From positions 124,001 to 188,000 of the forward strand of contig JAXHOK010000053.1 of the NCBI GenBank assembly GCA_034519515.1: DNA of 64,000 nt, written 5' to 3'. The stretch comes from Arcicella sp034519515. Its GTDB lineage: Bacteria; Bacteroidota; Bacteroidia; Cytophagales; Spirosomataceae. The notes below the pieces were generated by a model that searched no databases, had not been told where the DNA came from, and saw only the letters and a list, made by a program, of their open reading frames with translations. Positions 53,597 to 62,363 of the stretch are shown here, piece by piece (position 1 is the first letter of the stretch; every line of letters starts with the position of its first letter). The translations under genes were made by a program, and so were the position numbers.

Positions 53597-55255
53597 CTAT
53601 AATTTCGGATGTTTCAAATGAAAATCCGTAGCATCTTGATAGATTTTGGCTACCTGTAATAACTTGCCTTCACCAAATAGTTTACCCATAAAAGTAATAC
53701 TCGTTGGGCGACCTTCCTTGCGAAAACCGTTGGGTAAAACAACGCAAGGATGCCCCGTTAAGTTCGTCATGGTCAGGTTTTTACTGGCAAAAGCAGGAGA
53801 TAAATAAACGTCCAAATCCTTTAATTTAGTATGAAAATCTTGAATCAATAATGTCCGATGGCGATTTGCCTGAATATACTCCACCGCAGGCACAAACCGA
53901 GCCGCCCGAAAGACGTTTCCCCAAGCATTTTTAATCTGCCGAACCATCAAATCATCTCTATTTGAACGAGTTAAATCATCAAAAGCCGCTGCCGATTCCA
54001 CACTCAACAGGAAACTAATATCATTTGAAGGCAAACTGGGCAACTCCAAAGGAATCAACTCTGCCCCTAATTTTTTCATCATTACTAAGGTCAAAGAATC
54101 TTGGGTTTTATTGGGATATTTTCCTTCAAAATCTTTCTTCAAATAACCAATTTTGATGCCTTTCAAGTCTTTTTTAGTTCCATCAAATACGAAAGGAGCA
54201 TCCATAACCGATAAATCCTGCCCATCTTTTCCGTAGATATTATTAAAAACGATGGCACAATCTTCCACCGTTCGGCAGATAGGCCCTAACTTATCCATCG
54301 ACCAACTCAACGCCATTGCCCCCGTGCGAGGAACACGCCCAAAAGTGGGTCGCAAGCCCGTGTCGCCACATTCCGACGAAGGCGAAACGATTGAACCCAA
54401 GGTTTCAGAACCAATCGCAAACGGCAAAAGCCCCGCCGAAACTGCCGAAGCCGAACCCGCCGATGATCCCGAAGAACCCCGTTTCAAATCCCAAGGATTT
54501 TTGGTTACTCCACCAAACCAGACATCTCCCCAAGCCAATTCGCCCAAAGTTAGTTTGGCACATAAAATTGCTCCCGCTTTTTCTAATCTTTCCACCACAA
54601 CGGCGTCATAATCAAGCACTTGGTCTTTATACGGAACAGACCCCCAAGTAGTTTTGTAGCCCTTTTTTGCCAATAAATCTTTGGCTCCGTAAGGGATTCC
54701 ATGCAGCAAACCTTTGTATTTCCCAACCTTGATCTCAGCGTCGGCTTGGGCGGCTTGTTTCAAAGCCAAATCCTCCGTAAACGTTACCACGCACGCCAAT
54801 TTAGCATCATATTTTTTCAATCTTTCCAGAAAAAACTTCGTTAATTCAACGGATGAAATTTGTTTAGTTCGGATTAATTCAGCCAATTGTCTGACGCTGT
54901 AAAATGCCAAATCATTTTTATCAGCAGGCATTTTAACTCCTTGTAAATCAGAAGGTTTGAAAGAGGAAACACTTTTGTCAAATTCAAAACCAACGGGTAG
55001 TGGATTGAAAATTAAAGCGGGCGAAACCTCATTTTTGAGTTCAACTTTTCGGTTATCTTCAAAATTTTTACGATTATCATTCAACTCCATCAACATCGAA
55101 TCTGCCTCGGCTGGCGTGAACTCTAAGCCCATAATTTTTTCGGCTTGCTTCACAATTTCAACAGTAAGCGTTTGATTGTCAATAAATTTTGTAATAAATG
55201 CACCCATCGCCATACTCGCAAGGCAAAGGGTGGAAAGGAGGAAACGTTTTTTCAT
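53597..55255 (-). CDS. Amidase-signature family hydrolase, exported
   Basis: The 552-residue protein has a signal peptide (MKKRFLLSTLCLASMAMG) and the amidase signature. The catalytic Lys is in YGAKDLL, and the Ser-cisSer pair is in the glycine-serine block RGSSGSSAGSASAVSAG, followed by GSETLGSIVSPSSECG. It likely hydrolyses an amide in the periplasm; the substrate is unknown. It is not the GatA subunit, given the leader. Confidence 0.9.
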   Translation of the reverse strand: MKKRFLLSTLCLASMAMGAFITKFIDNQTLTVEIVKQAEKIMGLEFTPAEADSMLMELNDNRKNFEDNRKVELKNEVSPALIFNPLPVGFEFDKSVSSFKPSDLQGVKMPADKNDLAFYSVRQLAELIRTKQISSVELTKFFLERLKKYDAKLACVVTFTEDLALKQAAQADAEIKVGKYKGLLHGIPYGAKDLLAKKGYKTTWGSVPYKDQVLDYDAVVVERLEKAGAILCAKLTLGELAWGDVWFGGVTKNPWDLKRGSSGSSAGSASAVSAGLLPFAIGSETLGSIVSPSSECGDTGLRPTFGRVPRTGAMALSWSMDKLGPICRTVEDCAIVFNNIYGKDGQDLSVMDAPFVFDGTKKDLKGIKIGYLKKDFEGKYPNKTQDSLTLVMMKKLGAELIPLELPSLPSNDISFLLSVESAAAFDDLTRSNRDDLMVRQIKNAWGNVFRAARFVPAVEYIQANRHRTLLIQDFHTKLKDLDVYLSPAFASKNLTMTNLTGHPCVVLPNGFRKEGRPTSITFMGKLFGEGKLLQVAKIYQDATDFHLKHPKL

Positions 55256-55293
55256 GGAATGGGGTTTTTACAATAGTTAGTGATGGTTAAATC

Positions 55294-55387
55294 GTCTGAA
55301 TTTGGATTTATCAGATTCATTGATTTTTTGGATTAGATTCATTTTGATCCTAAAAAATTCCCAAATCTGATAAATCCAAATTCAGAC
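55294..55387. repeat. Dispersed long hairpin (GTCTGAATTTGGATT family), copy 2
   Basis: GTCTGAATTTGGATTTATCA at 55294 is complemented at its 3' end (55387). The outer arms match the copy at 30341-30438. Confidence 0.85.
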
Positions 55388-55498
55388 AAAAGGAACTTTT
55401 CACAGCAACTCAGTTGCCATTTTTTATAATATTACACCGCAAAACGATTCATTGTTTAGTATCTTTGAAAAAATTTAAAATCAAAATCCACAAATATT

Positions 55499-55936
55499 AT
55501 GTACGAGATTTTTCAATTAATTCACAAAGCACTTTTCTTTGTTGTAATGGCGTTAGGGCTAATTGTTCTGGTAAAAGCAGCCATGGGACTAAGCGGTAAA
55601 ACTGCCTTTGCAGAATCCGACCGCAAATTGGGTCTTTTCTTTATGATTTCAAACCATACGCAATTATTGATTGGCTTGATTTTGTATTTATTCCTAAGCC
55701 CATTCGGTTTGAAAGCCTTTCAGGATTTTGGTTCGGAAGTAATGAAAATTGCTGAATACCGTAGAATTGCGGTGGAACATCTTTCAACCAATATTATCGC
55801 TATCATTTTGATTACGATTGGATATTCAAAAAATAAAAGAGCCGTTGATTCAGCCGTGAGACACAAAAATGCCTTGATTTTCTACGGCTTAGGACTTGTA
55901 TTGTTATTGAGTCGTATTCCTTGGGATAAGCTCTAA
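55499..55936 (+). CDS. Small four-helix membrane protein (cytochrome-b-like annotation)
   Basis: The 145-residue protein has four hydrophobic segments, with conserved-looking H9 (LIHKAL), H53 (SNHTQLL), H94 (VEHLSTN) and H122 (RHKNAL) that could bind haem. Similar Bacteroidota proteins are annotated as cytochrome B, but I cannot confirm haem binding. No partner gene is close; Fur follows after a hairpin. Confidence 0.75.
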   Translation: MYEIFQLIHKALFFVVMALGLIVLVKAAMGLSGKTAFAESDRKLGLFFMISNHTQLLIGLILYLFLSPFGLKAFQDFGSEVMKIAEYRRIAVEHLSTNIIAIILITIGYSKNKRAVDSAVRHKNALIFYGLGLVLLLSRIPWDKL

Positions 55937-55944
55937 CATCGGTA

Positions 55945-56030
55945 CACGGTGAACGGCAAAGGGTGAACGGTGAGCTGAAAATCATCGTCAAATCCGTTTA
56001 CCGTTCACCCTTTACCGTTCACCGAAAAAA
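55945..56030. repeat. Hairpin of GGTGAACGG words
   Basis: CGGTGAACGGCAAAGGGTGAAC words (from 55945) face GTTCACCCTTTACCGTTCACCG words (to 56025). It separates the membrane-protein gene from fur. Confidence 0.8.
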
Positions 56031-56032
56031 AG

Positions 56033-56455
56033 ATGTCCAACATAAAATCCATCCTCAAAGATTACAAACTCCGTCAAACTGACTGCCGGGAGGAGATTCT
56101 GTCGGTATTTATGGGCAAATCTCATGCTCTCGCTCATGCGGACGTAGAGGGGCAGTTGACCGAACGTTTCGACCGAGTAACAGTGTATAGAACCTTAAAA
56201 ACTTTTTTGGATAAAGGACTGATTCACAAGGTTTTGGATGATGAAGGCGGTGTGAAATATGCCCTTTGCAAAGAAGATTGTAACACGCCCGACCATAAAC
56301 ATCATCACGACCACGTGCATTTCAAATGCAATAATTGTGGGCTAACCACGTGTTTAGACCACGTAACCATTCCCAGCATCATCCTTCCCGAAGGTTATCA
56401 ACGAGTTGAGACTAATTTGTTGGTGCAGGGGGTTTGTAAGAATTGCTCTATTTAG
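56033..56455 (+). CDS. Fur-family transcriptional regulator
   Basis: The 140-residue protein has a winged-helix DNA-binding domain (LRQTDCREEILSVFM, then FDRVTVYRTLKTFLDKG) and a metal-binding dimerisation domain with the His-rich segment DHKHHHDHVHFKC. Structural zinc pairs are CNNC and CKNC. Whether it is Fur, Zur or PerR-like cannot be decided by eye. It is followed by a gap of ORF-free words before hisA. Confidence 0.9.
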   Translation: MSNIKSILKDYKLRQTDCREEILSVFMGKSHALAHADVEGQLTERFDRVTVYRTLKTFLDKGLIHKVLDDEGGVKYALCKEDCNTPDHKHHHDHVHFKCNNCGLTTCLDHVTIPSIILPEGYQRVETNLLVQGVCKNCSI

Positions 56456-56551
56456 GTTTCAGGTGTTGGGTTTTAGGTGTTAGAAATAGCCAAGTAAATA
56501 TCGATTTCAATCCCTAAAACTCAATCCCTAAAACCTACAACCTAATAATAC

Positions 56552-57274
56552 ATGATACAAATTATCCCAGCCATTGACCTCATAGACGGCAAATGTGTAC
56601 GCCTCACCCAAGGCGATTATTCCCAAAAAACAATTTATAACGAAGACCCTCTGGAAGTTGCCAAATCTTTTGAAGATGCAGGAATCACTCGTTTGCATTT
56701 AGTGGATTTGGACGGTGCAAAACAGAAACGAATCGTTAATCATAAAGTCTTAGAAAGAATTGCCACTTATACTAAACTGCATATTGATTTTGGCGGTGGC
56801 GTACAGTCGAATGAAATGATACAAATTGCCTTTAACTCAGGGGCAAAACAAGTTACGGGTGGAAGCGTAGCAGTAAAAAACCCCGAACTTTTTGAAAGTT
56901 GGTTACAAACTTACGGGGGCGAAAAAATCATTTTGGGAGCAGATGCCCGTGATGAAAAAATCGCCATTTCGGGTTGGGAAGAAGCCACTACTAAATCAAT
57001 CTATGATTTTGTTGGCGAATATATTCAGAAAGGAGTAAAATACGCCATCTCAACAGACGTAGCCAAAGACGGACTTTTGCAAGGTCCCAGTTTTGATTTG
57101 TACCAAAATCTACAAGACCAATTCCCTGATTTACAGCTCATTGCGTCTGGTGGCGTGGCAGTGTTTGAGGACATTCAGAAATTAAATGACATGAATATTT
57201 TTGGCGTAATTGTGGGGAAGGCGATTTATGAGGGAAGAGTTACATTGAAACAATTGGCGGAATTTAACAGATAG
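56552..57274 (+). CDS. hisA: ProFAR isomerase
   Basis: The 240-residue TIM-barrel enzyme of histidine synthesis shows the two phosphate-binding half-barrel motifs, IIPAIDLIDGKCVRLTQGDY (catalytic Asp8) and STDVAKDGLLQGPSFDLY (second Asp). It converts ProFAR to PRFAR. It heads the segment hisA-hisF-orf-hisIE; hisH is not seen in the window. Confidence 0.97.
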   Translation: MIQIIPAIDLIDGKCVRLTQGDYSQKTIYNEDPLEVAKSFEDAGITRLHLVDLDGAKQKRIVNHKVLERIATYTKLHIDFGGGVQSNEMIQIAFNSGAKQVTGGSVAVKNPELFESWLQTYGGEKIILGADARDEKIAISGWEEATTKSIYDFVGEYIQKGVKYAISTDVAKDGLLQGPSFDLYQNLQDQFPDLQLIASGGVAVFEDIQKLNDMNIFGVIVGKAIYEGRVTLKQLAEFNR

Positions 57275-57351
57275 CTTTGAGCCGTGAGCTTTGAATGAAA
57301 AGTATTTCCCAAATCTCATCGCTCAAACCTCATTGCTCATAGCTAAAATAT

Positions 57352-58137
57352 ATGCTTACAAAAAGAATAATCCCCTGCCTCGACATCAAAGATGGCAGAA
57401 CCGTAAAAGGCACAAATTTCATCAATCTTCGTGATGCAGGTGACCCCGTAGAACTGGGGGCAATTTATGCCGAACAAGGTGCTGATGAATTGGTGTTTTT
57501 GGACATTACGGCAACGGTCGATAATCGAAAAACGTTGATAGATTTAGTAAGAAACGTAGCCCGCAATGTCAATATTCCGTTTACAGTGGGCGGTGGCATT
57601 TCGACCATAGAAGACGTTTCAGCCCTTTTGAACGCAGGAGCAGATAAAGTTTCCATCAATTCCTCAGCCGTCAAAAGACCCGAACTGATTGATGAATTAG
57701 CCTTAAATTTTGGTTCACAATGTATCATCGTAGCAATAGACACTCGTGATACAACTTCCCCCTCTGGGGGCAAGGCGACCGACGCTTCGGAGGCTTTTGT
57801 CCACACCCACGGCGGACGTAAACCCACTCCCCTACGCACGATTGCGTGGGCAAAAGAAATTGAAAACCGAGGAGCAGGCGAAATCCTTTTGACTTCTATG
57901 GACACTGACGGTACAAAAGCAGGTTTTGCCAATGAACTAACGGCTACGATTTCTCAAAATGCCTCCATTCCCATCATTGCCTCGGGCGGGGCGGGAACGA
58001 TGGCACATTTCTTTGATGTTTTTACGGAAGGAAAAGCCGATGCAGGACTTGCCGCCAGTATTTTCCATTTTAAAGAAATAGACATTATTGATTTGAAAAC
58101 TTATTTGAAAAATAAAGGCGTTGCGATGAGATTGTAG
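57352..58137 (+). CDS. hisF: Imidazole glycerol phosphate synthase, cyclase subunit
   Basis: The 261-residue TIM-barrel protein has the catalytic Asp in CLDIKDGRTVKGTNF and the second in LLTSMDTDGTKAGF. It makes IGP and AICAR with HisH. About 16 residues around DTTSPSGGKATDASEA are an insertion into a variable loop that family members fill with a few residues, and its DNA carries a small hairpin (see findings). HisH is not encoded nearby. Confidence 0.95.
   Translation: MLTKRIIPCLDIKDGRTVKGTNFINLRDAGDPVELGAIYAEQGADELVFLDITATVDNRKTLIDLVRNVARNVNIPFTVGGGISTIEDVSALLNAGADKVSINSSAVKRPELIDELALNFGSQCIIVAIDTRDTTSPSGGKATDASEAFVHTHGGRKPTPLRTIAWAKEIENRGAGEILLTSMDTDGTKAGFANELTATISQNASIPIIASGGAGTMAHFFDVFTEGKADAGLAASIFHFKEIDIIDLKTYLKNKGVAMRL
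57757..57790. repeat. GC-rich hairpin insertion inside hisF
   Basis: CCCCC (57758-57762) faces GGGGG (57766-57770) over 3 nt, followed by CGACCGACGCTTCGG with a GAC/GCTTCGG self-match. It codes for the inserted loop of HisF and lies in frame. Confidence 0.6.
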
Positions 58138-58170
58138 GAATTTGGTATCTTTACAGAAAATTAAAATATC

Positions 58171-58398
58171 ATGGGAGCTTTAAAAATAGAGTATCAGCCA
58201 ACAGAATATGTAATAAGAATTGATAAGAGTAGGATGTCAGAAATAGATTTTCAAAATCTTGTTAAATGGATTGAAACTGATATTTTAATTAAAGAGGTTA
58301 ATTTTGATGATTCGATTCAAACAATTGGTAATGACATGAAATCGCATTGGTGGGAAAGAAATAAGCACAAATTTGTAGCAATAGAAAAGAACGATTAA
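58171..58398 (+). CDS. Small protein of unknown function in the his operon
   Basis: The 75-residue protein (MGALKIEYQPTEYVIRIDKS, ending KFVAIEKND) is soluble and slightly acidic. It has a ribosome-site-like purine stretch and tight spacing: 33 bp after hisF and 8 bp before hisIE. No known domain is recognised. Its place in the operon suggests co-expression, not a known histidine role. Confidence 0.65.
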   Translation: MGALKIEYQPTEYVIRIDKSRMSEIDFQNLVKWIETDILIKEVNFDDSIQTIGNDMKSHWWERNKHKFVAIEKND

Positions 58399-58406
58399 TT
58401 TAAAAC

Positions 58407-59021
58407 ATGACAATAGATTTTAATAAACAAACCAACGGACTAATTCCTGCCATTATTCAAGATGCCAAAACTGATAAAGTTTTGATGTTGGGATATATGA
58501 ACGAAGAGGCTTTCGAGAAAACCCAGCAGGAAAAAATCGTTACCTTTTTCAGTCGTTCCAAACAACGTCTCTGGACGAAGGGCGAGACCTCTAATAATTT
58601 TCTGCACGTTGTAGAAATTACAAACGATTGTGATGGCGATACGCTGCTTATCAAAGTAAATCCCGACGGACCGACTTGTCATACTGGAACAGATACCTGT
58701 TGGCAGGAAACTAATAATCCCCGACTGGACAGTCCAGGGCAAGCGGGGTGGTTGAATCATTTGAAAACAGTTATTCGTGACAGAAAAAATAATCCTTCCG
58801 AAAAATCATATACAGCAAGTCTTTTTGAAAAGGGTACAAACAAAATTGCTCAGAAAGTAGGCGAAGAAGCCGTTGAGTTAGTCATTGAAGCAATGGATAA
58901 TAATGATGACCTTTTCAAAGAAGAAGCTGCTGACTTGTTGTTTCACTACTTCGTATTACTGGAACAAAGAGGCATTGACTTTGATGAAATCATCAATGTA
59001 CTTCGTGAAAGACATAAATAA
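58407..59021 (+). CDS. hisIE: Bifunctional PRA-CH / PRA-PH of histidine synthesis
   Basis: The 204-residue protein joins the HisI cyclohydrolase (about 1-105, with FSRSKQRLWTKGETSNN and CDGDTLLIKVNPDGPTCHTG) to the HisE pyrophosphohydrolase (about 115-204, with GEEAVELVIEAM and LFKEEAADLLFH). It catalyses steps 2 and 3 of the pathway. It follows the small gene by 8 bp. Confidence 0.96.
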   Translation: MTIDFNKQTNGLIPAIIQDAKTDKVLMLGYMNEEAFEKTQQEKIVTFFSRSKQRLWTKGETSNNFLHVVEITNDCDGDTLLIKVNPDGPTCHTGTDTCWQETNNPRLDSPGQAGWLNHLKTVIRDRKNNPSEKSYTASLFEKGTNKIAQKVGEEAVELVIEAMDNNDDLFKEEAADLLFHYFVLLEQRGIDFDEIINVLRERHK

Positions 59022-59035
59022 ATATTCAAAAAGCT

Positions 59036-59380
59036 ATGATAAATTTCATTATTAAGTACCTTATCATTGCAGCCGCAATAATGTTTGGAACAAAGTATAT
59101 TGATGGCATAAAAATTGACAGTTTCCAAACTTCCATCATCGTGGCTTTGGCAATGGGCTTTGCCAATACATTTTTGAAACCCCTGCTCAAACTAATCAGT
59201 TTCCCCATTACGGTGCTTACTTTGGGGCTTTTCTTGCTGGTAATCAACGTGATAGTCGTTTATACGGTTGCTCACTTTGTTAAGGGTTTCACGGTTCAAG
59301 GCTTTGTTCCACCACTTATTTTTAGCTTCGGACTTTCCTTTCTTTCAACGGTATTAGGATGGTTTTGGGATGGAGAGTAA
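59036..59380 (+). CDS. Phage-holin-superfamily IV / PF04020-type membrane protein
   Basis: The 114-residue protein has four hydrophobic segments and motifs typical of the family: GFANTFLKPLLKLISFPITVLTLG and FSFGLSFLSTVLGWF. Despite the family name it is a common chromosomal membrane protein of unknown role, with no phage genes nearby. It begins 14 bp after hisIE and may be part of that transcript. A terminator follows. Confidence 0.85.
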   Translation: MINFIIKYLIIAAAIMFGTKYIDGIKIDSFQTSIIVALAMGFANTFLKPLLKLISFPITVLTLGLFLLVINVIVVYTVAHFVKGFTVQGFVPPLIFSFGLSFLSTVLGWFWDGE

Positions 59381-59423
59381 TTTCTTAAAATAATGCAATA
59401 ACGCCCACATAAAAAGTATGCCA

Positions 59424-59466
59424 AAAAAGGCTTGGAGATAAAGTTATACAATCTCTAAGCCTTTTT
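59424..59466 (+). terminator. Intrinsic terminator
   Basis: AAAAAGGCTTGGAGAT (59424-59439) pairs with ATCTCTAAGCCTTTTT (59451-59466), with one wobble, and ends in T. It ends the his operon and holin-like transcript. Confidence 0.8.
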
Positions 59467-59661
59467 ACTTTTTATATGAACGTAAAAATATACAATTTTA
59501 AAAATATTTTAATAGTTGAATAGCCCTATTGCTATTCAATTATTAATTTAGGTATAAGTATCTAACTATCTGTTTATCAGTAATATATATATAAAATATT
59601 TTTCACAAAAAATTAGGATTTATCATTTAAAATTTAATAACTTTGTAAACAAAACAAAAAG

Positions 59662-59700
59662 TTGGCATACTTTTTGGAATCCTTACCTTGTGAAATTACT
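59662..59700 (+). promoter_or_regulatory. Promoter-like element for the TonB-like gene
   Basis: TGGCATACTTTTTGGA at 59663-59678 resembles a sigma-54 -24/-12 pattern but has GG where GC is expected. The same stretch also contains TTG spaced about 19 nt from TACCTTG, closer to the ordinary Bacteroidota promoter. The assignment is uncertain. Confidence 0.35.
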
Positions 59701-59865
59701 CTATTTATTCATGAATTAATATAAGAGAAATTTTCACGTACAAGATTAATGACCGTAACCGCCATGACAGTCAGAAATCAAGTTTGTTTTCGTTCAAATT
59801 TGTTTTTCGAATCCAAGTAGTTACGTTTTGCAATTCTTATTGTGAAAATTTAAATTTATAAAGTC

Positions 59866-60379
59866 ATGAAAAATCTTACCATTCTAATGTTACTCATGTT
59901 AGTAGCATTCACAGGCGAAGCACAAAAGAGTGCCTTGATACCTACCAATTTTTCAGCCAAAGAAAAAATGCTGATTGCAAGTGTTTTAGAAATTGAAAAT
60001 GATAATGTTTTGGAAGATAAAGACAAAGCCAGAGCTGCTCGTTTCAAGAATATGACCGTTGATAGAGATTCAACGTATTATGATGTTGAAATACCTGCTA
60101 CTTTTCCTGATGGGCAAGAGGGTTTAAAGCGTTTCTTGACTCAAAACCTTGGTCGTCCAAAGGGATCGAAAGGAGAAACTGTCTTGATACGATTCATGGT
60201 CGAGCGTTACGGAGAAATCAGTAAAGTTCATGTGTTGGCAAGTCCTTCTGACTCGCAGTTGAGTCGCTCAATTAAGTGCTGAGGCAATCAAGGTAGTGAA
60301 AAAAATGGGTTCATGGAATCCAGCAAAAATTCAGGGAATCGAAGTAGCGTCTTACTACGTTTTGCCCGTTAAATTCTAA
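59866..60379 (+). pseudogene. TonB C-terminal-domain protein with a one-base frameshift
   Basis: The first frame has a signal peptide (MKNLTILMLLMLVAFTGEA) and an N-terminal TonB-like domain (GETVLIRFMVERYGEISKVH), and ends at 60282 after SQLSRSIKC. The next frame continues with AEAIKVVKKMGSWNPAKIQG and ends YYVLPVKF, the typical TonB C-terminal strand. An extra A near 60271-60276 (ATTAAGTGCT instead of ATTAGTGCT) explains the break. It may be a real decay or a homopolymer error. If intact it would be an energy-transducer or periplasmic TonB-domain protein. Confidence 0.8.
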
Positions 60380-60415
60380 GAATTACAATCCTTACTTTAT
60401 ATAAATTATTGCTTT

Positions 60416-60450
60416 GCCCTCACGAGTTATACTTGTGAGGGCTTTTTTTT
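60416..60450 (+). terminator. Intrinsic terminator
   Basis: GCCCTCAC (60416-60423) pairs with GTGAGGGC (60435-60442), followed by T8. Confidence 0.85.
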
Positions 60451-60528
60451 AGCAATGAGGGGTGAGCTTTGAGAATACCTAATATTGATATTTTACTCAC
60501 ACCTCATTGCTTACATCTCATACCTTAT

Positions 60529-60918
60529 TTACTGATTCGGAACGCCTTTCTGAAATGTTACTTCCGTAGCCATACCCATTGCCGAGAAACGAACTGCCAT
60601 TGAACGAGCTTCGGAAGGCTTTTGGAGGGTCTCGCAATGAATGCCTTTCTCCAAGAAATAAACGTAATATTCCTGATTTCGGTCTGCCAATTGTTGAACG
60701 TCTGGTGTGCCAAGATAATCATCCAAATCATTAGAACTCACACCTTTGATTTCGTCTTTCAAAGATTTAAGTTTTTCGATAGCCTGTGTTCGTTCGCCCG
60801 AACAGCCGCCTTTGTCTGATCGCCACTTTTCCAAGTTAAGCCCTTCTAACTTAGGTTGTTTGGTGCATGACGTACTAATAATTACTAAAAAAATAACAAG
60901 GTATTTTATGTGTTTCAT
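60529..60918 (-). CDS. Small lipoprotein of unknown function
   Basis: The 129-residue protein has a lipobox (IISTSC, Cys18) and a soluble mature part with three more Cys (SDKGGCSGERTQ, then HCETL) that may form a disulfide. No family is recognised. It is transcribed alone, converging with the TonB-like gene through a hairpin-word region. Confidence 0.75.
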   Translation of the reverse strand: MKHIKYLVIFLVIISTSCTKQPKLEGLNLEKWRSDKGGCSGERTQAIEKLKSLKDEIKGVSSNDLDDYLGTPDVQQLADRNQEYYVYFLEKGIHCETLQKPSEARSMAVRFSAMGMATEVTFQKGVPNQ

Positions 60919-61136
60919 CTGAATTTAATTTTACGAATTTACCGCAATGTATCTAATTAACAAAAGGGGATTGAATTAGTTTGAAAAGAATAATTACCGA
61001 TAATATCCATTTCCAAAACCATTTTATTTCGGTTTTATAGCAATTTTATTCCTCCAAAAAACTAAAACAAGTAAGAATCGAATGTTAATTGCTTAGCATA
61101 AGTAATAACTTTTCATGCAACTCTAATTAATTATCA

Positions 61137-61451
61137 ATGAACCGATTAGCTTTTAAAATGAAACTCAATGCTGGGCAAAAGGCAGCGTACATTAAACGTC
61201 ATAATGAAATTTGGGATGAACTCGTAAACTTGTTGAAAAATGCAGGAGTAAGTGAATATTCTATATTTTTAGATGAAGAGACCAATACACTTTTTGCTTT
61301 TCAGAAAGTATCAGGAGAGGGTGGTTCGCAAGATTTAGACCAAAATCCTATCGTGCAGCAATGGTGGGATTTTATGGCGGATGTTATGGAAGTAAATCCC
61401 GATAATTCACCCGTTTCAGTGCCGCTTGAGGAGGTATTTTATATGCCTTAA
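61137..61451 (+). CDS. rhaM: L-rhamnose mutarotase
   Basis: The 104-residue protein matches RhaM/YiiL: RLAFKMKLNAGQKAAYIKRH with the catalytic His22 and QQWWDFMADVMEVNPDNSPV near the end. It interconverts L-rhamnose anomers. No other rhamnose gene is adjacent, but the uronate/pectin genes in this window fit rhamnogalacturonan use. Confidence 0.93.
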   Translation: MNRLAFKMKLNAGQKAAYIKRHNEIWDELVNLLKNAGVSEYSIFLDEETNTLFAFQKVSGEGGSQDLDQNPIVQQWWDFMADVMEVNPDNSPVSVPLEEVFYMP

Positions 61452-61510
61452 AATCAATAGTAACTTAATTCTTGAGAATTTTCCCTAAAATCGTTTACCA
61501 ACCCATTATT

Positions 61511-62299
61511 TTACAAATGCTCAATCAAATCTGCCAATGCCTTCGCTGGATTTTGGGTTTTCATGAAGGTTTCTCCCATCAAAAAACCACGATAGCCCAC
61601 TGATTTTAAGAGCTTTATGGTTTCAATTTCGGAGATACAACTCTCTGAAATTTTGATACAATTTGCTGGAATTTTATCGGCTAATTCCAAGGAAGCATTA
61701 ACGTTTTGCTCCGAGAAATTTTTGAGATTTCGGTTGTTTACGCCCACTACATCAATATATTCGCAAAGGCTACGATTTAGTTCGTCTTCATCGTGAATTT
61801 CCAAGAGTGTTTCCATGCCTAATTCCTTGGTGAGTTTGCCCAAATCCTTAATTTTTTGCGGACTTAAATTTGCTGCAATCAACAGAATAACATCCGCTCC
61901 CAAAGATTTTGATTCTATGATTTGATATTCATCAATCATAAAATCCTTGCGAATCATCGGGATTGAAGGATTTGTCTTTCTGGCTCTGAGAAAATCATCA
62001 TCCGAACCACCAAAAAAATCAATATCCGTCAGAACCGACAAACACGCCGCCCCCGCTTGCACATACCCAAGCGTAACTTCTTCGGGCGTAACGTTGGCGT
62101 TGATGATGCCTTTTGAAGGTGATTTACGTTTAAATTCTGAAATAACTCCACTCGAAGCTGGATTTAATAAGCTGGTTTTCAGCGAATTAGTGGTCTTGGC
62201 GAAATAGCCTCGCATTTCTAATTCTTTGATGGAAACCTGCAATTTACGTTCGGAAACTTCTTGGGTTTTTCTATTGATTATTTTATCTAAAATTGTCAT
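61511..62299 (-). CDS. trpC: Indole-3-glycerol phosphate synthase
   Basis: The 262-residue TIM-barrel enzyme shows the family motif FKRKSPSKGIIN, the strand MIRKDFMIDEYQI, and GVNNRNLKNF, ending with the phosphate loop GFLMGETFMK. It forms indole-3-glycerol phosphate in tryptophan synthesis. It is the last of three genes in the order trpD, Uma2-like, trpC on the minus strand. Confidence 0.96.
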   Translation of the reverse strand: MTILDKIINRKTQEVSERKLQVSIKELEMRGYFAKTTNSLKTSLLNPASSGVISEFKRKSPSKGIINANVTPEEVTLGYVQAGAACLSVLTDIDFFGGSDDDFLRARKTNPSIPMIRKDFMIDEYQIIESKSLGADVILLIAANLSPQKIKDLGKLTKELGMETLLEIHDEDELNRSLCEYIDVVGVNNRNLKNFSEQNVNASLELADKIPANCIKISESCISEIETIKLLKSVGYRGFLMGETFMKTQNPAKALADLIEHL

Positions 62300-62363
62300 T
62301 ATAAATTATGAATGATAAGTTATGAGTTCTAAATTGAACTCAATCTTTATAGCTCACGGCTTT

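Larger units (their letters stand above)
59381..59865. other. 485-bp gap before the TonB-like gene
   Basis: It contains a terminator (59424-59466), a widely spaced inverted repeat AAAAAGTATGCCAA (59411-59424) and TTGGCATACTTTTT (59662-59675), and an ACCGCCAT word at 59758-59765 flanked by TGAC/GTCA. I see no gene. Confidence 0.6.

Noticed and set aside
59036..59380. Prophage
   Set aside because: The holin-family label is only a fold name. No other phage gene, integrase or attachment site is nearby.
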